Source of the DNA: an uncultured Fretibacterium sp.
GTDB taxonomy: Bacteria; Synergistota; Synergistia; Synergistales; Aminobacteriaceae
Assembly: GCA_937911045.1 (NCBI GenBank)
Contig: CALEPX010000085.1
Coordinates: 1 to 31,824, forward strand
Direction of reading: 5' to 3'
Length of the DNA stretch: 31,824 nt
Positions 30,604 to 31,824 of this stretch are shown here, in pieces. Position 1 is the first letter of the stretch. Every line of letters starts with the position of its first letter. The notes beneath the pieces were generated by a model. It saw only the letters and a program-made list of their open reading frames with translations, was not told where the DNA came from and searched no databases. The translations under genes were made by a program, and so were the position numbers.

Positions 30604-31560
30604 CCGTTATCAAATGAAGGTTTAGCGCGTCTCTTAGGTCAACACGATGAGAATTTCGAGGCAATAGAGGCGCGTTATCCAGTCTCGCTTTCGGTTTCAG
30701 ACGGGCTGGTGAAAATCAGCGGACCAGATTCAGAGCCAGTTAAAATCGTCGGGAATTTGTTGCGTGAACTGGCTTCGATTGCAGAAAAAGGTCATGAGAT
30801 TCGCGTCGCTGATGTTCGTGTCGCAATGGACGCAATCGCTGAAGGGCGTGAATTGAATCTCGGGAATTTGTACTCAGAAGTCATTTGCACAACTGCACGA
30901 GGAAAACCGATTAGAGCGAAAACTCCGGGTCAAAGAGCATATATACGCGCGATTCGTGATAATTATATTCTGTTCGCAACCGGACCTGCCGGAACTGGGA
31001 AAACTTATCTGGCAGTGTGTGAAGCCGTCTCGATGTTGAAAGCCGGGAAAATCAGCCGCGTAATTCTGGTTCGTCCTGCTGTTGAAGCCGGTGAGAGTTT
31101 GGGATTTTTGCCCGGGGATTTGCAGGAGAAAATCGAGCCGTATATCAGACCGTTGTATGATGCGTTTTATGAGTTGCTGTCACCTGAGAAATTCTTGCGC
31201 TATGTCGAGAAGGGCGTTATTGAAATCGTGCCGTTAGCTTACATGCGCGGAAGGACTTTGAACGAGAGCTTTATTATTCTTGATGAGGCGCAAAATACTA
31301 CGCCTAGACAAATGAAAATGTTTTTGACGCGATTGGGCTTTGGTTCGAAAGCAGTTGTCACGGGAGATATTACCCAGACGGATTTGCCCGGAAATTCTGT
31401 TTCAGGCTTGCGAGGCGTGAAAAATATTCTGGGCGGCATCAAAGGCATAGGATTTTTTGACTTAACGGACGCAGATGTAGTTCGACACGAAATCGTGCAG
31501 AAAATAGTTCAGGCGTATGCAGCCTATGAGAGCAAACACGAACATGAGCAGAAAAAATAA
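30595..31560 (+). CDS. phoH: PhoH family protein (PhoH-like ATPase)
   Basis: This cytosolic ATPase of the PhoH family has 321 residues and is often linked to RNA metabolism and the ybeZ-ybeY region. An N-terminal domain (about 1-100) is followed by the ATPase core: GPAGTGKT Walker A starting at Gly130 with Lys136, VRPAVEAGESLGFLPGDLQEKI, FIILDEAQNTTPRQMKMFLTRLGFGSKAVVTGDI (Walker B and beyond) and a C-terminal GIGFFDLTDADVVRHE. The ATG lies 22 bases after the pycB-like stop, inside a duplicated decamer. Its 3' end overlaps the next gene by 17 bases, in the common phoH-pgpH order. Confidence 0.94.
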   Translation: MEIPLSNEGLARLLGQHDENFEAIEARYPVSLSVSDGLVKISGPDSEPVKIVGNLLRELASIAEKGHEIRVADVRVAMDAIAEGRELNLGNLYSEVICTTARGKPIRAKTPGQRAYIRAIRDNYILFATGPAGTGKTYLAVCEAVSMLKAGKISRVILVRPAVEAGESLGFLPGDLQEKIEPYIRPLYDAFYELLSPEKFLRYVEKGVIEIVPLAYMRGRTLNESFIILDEAQNTTPRQMKMFLTRLGFGSKAVVTGDITQTDLPGNSVSGLRGVKNILGGIKGIGFFDLTDADVVRHEIVQKIVQAYAAYESKHEHEQKK

Positions 31561-31795
31561 GTCCAGTCCAAAGATTTTTATCCCGGGAGTTTCGCATTTT
31601 TCTCTGGAAATTCTACGTGAGATATTATCTAAGAATCTGAAGTTTTCGTGGCAAATTATCGCGCCTGTTGTTTTGTTATTGATCGTCGGCGTTGTGATAA
31701 TCATGACGCAATGGTTTGTTTTGAGCAAGCGTGATGATAATTTCTCGGTCGGGAATCCTGCACCGGAAACTTATCGCGTAATTTCGGAGTTGCAT
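31544..31795 (+). CDS. PgpH/YqfF-like HD-domain membrane protein, N-terminal fragment
   Basis: The frame starts within phoH (ATG at 31544; an in-frame ATG at 31526 is an alternative) and stays open to the window edge. Residues 1-40 are basic and cytoplasmic, a hydrophobic helix (IIAPVVLLLIVGVVIIMTQW) follows, then FSVGNPAPETYRVIS, the start of the extracytoplasmic 7TMR-HDED domain. In the family a seven-helix membrane domain and a cyclic-di-AMP phosphodiesterase HD domain come next, outside the window. Position after phoH fits. The reading continues to 31824, but the codons beyond 31795 translate adapter DNA (RSEEHTSELQ) and are not part of the gene. Confidence 0.78.
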
Positions 31796-31824
31796 AGATC
31801 GGAAGAGCACACGTCTGAACTCCA
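31796..31824 (+). other. Illumina TruSeq adapter sequence at the contig end
   Basis: The last 29 bases begin AGATCGGAAGAGCACACGTC and match the standard Illumina indexed-adapter read-through sequence base for base as far as they go. This is a library artefact, not genomic DNA. It shows the right end of the window is an assembly edge with incomplete trimming; the last genomic base is about 31795. Confidence 0.97.

Noticed and set aside
31796..31824. RSEEHTSELQ as a real C-terminal extension of the PgpH-like protein
   Set aside because: It is the translation of adapter DNA.

Overview
The window reads as one edge-to-edge metagenomic contig from an anaerobic bacterium with a Gram-negative-type envelope. 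Two exported sugar-binding proteins, a secreted cyclophilin, a type III glutamine synthetase, MutS2 and a carboxyltransferase subunit without a biotin domain fit Synergistota best. That placement is inference from gene content and order and was not tested. The last 29 bases (31796-31824) are Illumina adapter sequence, so the right edge is a contig end with untrimmed adapter.

Layout. (A) 1-3550, minus strand: rplI, dnaB, rseP and a partial ispG (ribosome, replication, membrane proteolysis, isoprenoid precursors). (B) 3657-9849, plus strand: a CUT2 sugar ABC transporter closely resembling E. coli YtfR-YtfT-YjfF-YtfQ, with L-arabinose isomerase (araA) between the permeases and the binding protein. 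(C) 9870-14563, plus strand: a second, divergent CUT2-like transporter (binding protein, permease, ATPase, permease). An intrinsic terminator lies between its binding protein and its membrane genes. (D) 14676-19034, minus strand: a small helix-turn-helix/leucine-zipper protein, glutamine synthetase III with a strong promoter, and an aldo/keto reductase overlapping a PHP-family phosphatase. (E) 19073-19263, plus strand: a promoter and a terminator around about 155 nt with no convincing gene, a candidate small RNA. (F) 19271-20399, minus strand: hinT-rpsU-yqeY. (G) 20515-31795, plus strand: glmS, a secreted cyclophilin, a 2-hydroxyacid dehydrogenase, nnrD, a small membrane protein, tsaE, tsaB, a CvpA-like protein, mutS2, pycB/oadA-like, phoH, and the start of a PgpH/YqfF-like HD-domain membrane protein.

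How the genes work together. Regions B and C would import one or more sugars. AraA would isomerise arabinose to ribulose, but no kinase or epimerase (araB/araD) is in the window. Region G is a housekeeping run for amino-sugar synthesis, NADHX repair, t6A tRNA modification, DNA maintenance and envelope functions. Several genes overlap or nearly touch, which suggests translational coupling.

The most unusual signals are the orphan transcription unit in E, a nested tandem duplication that copied the tsaE/tsaB junction and left a 19-codon false start, similar short duplications at other gene boundaries, and a near-ideal leucine zipper fused to a helix-turn-helix. No RNA-guided system, phage, insertion sequence, tRNA or rRNA was found.
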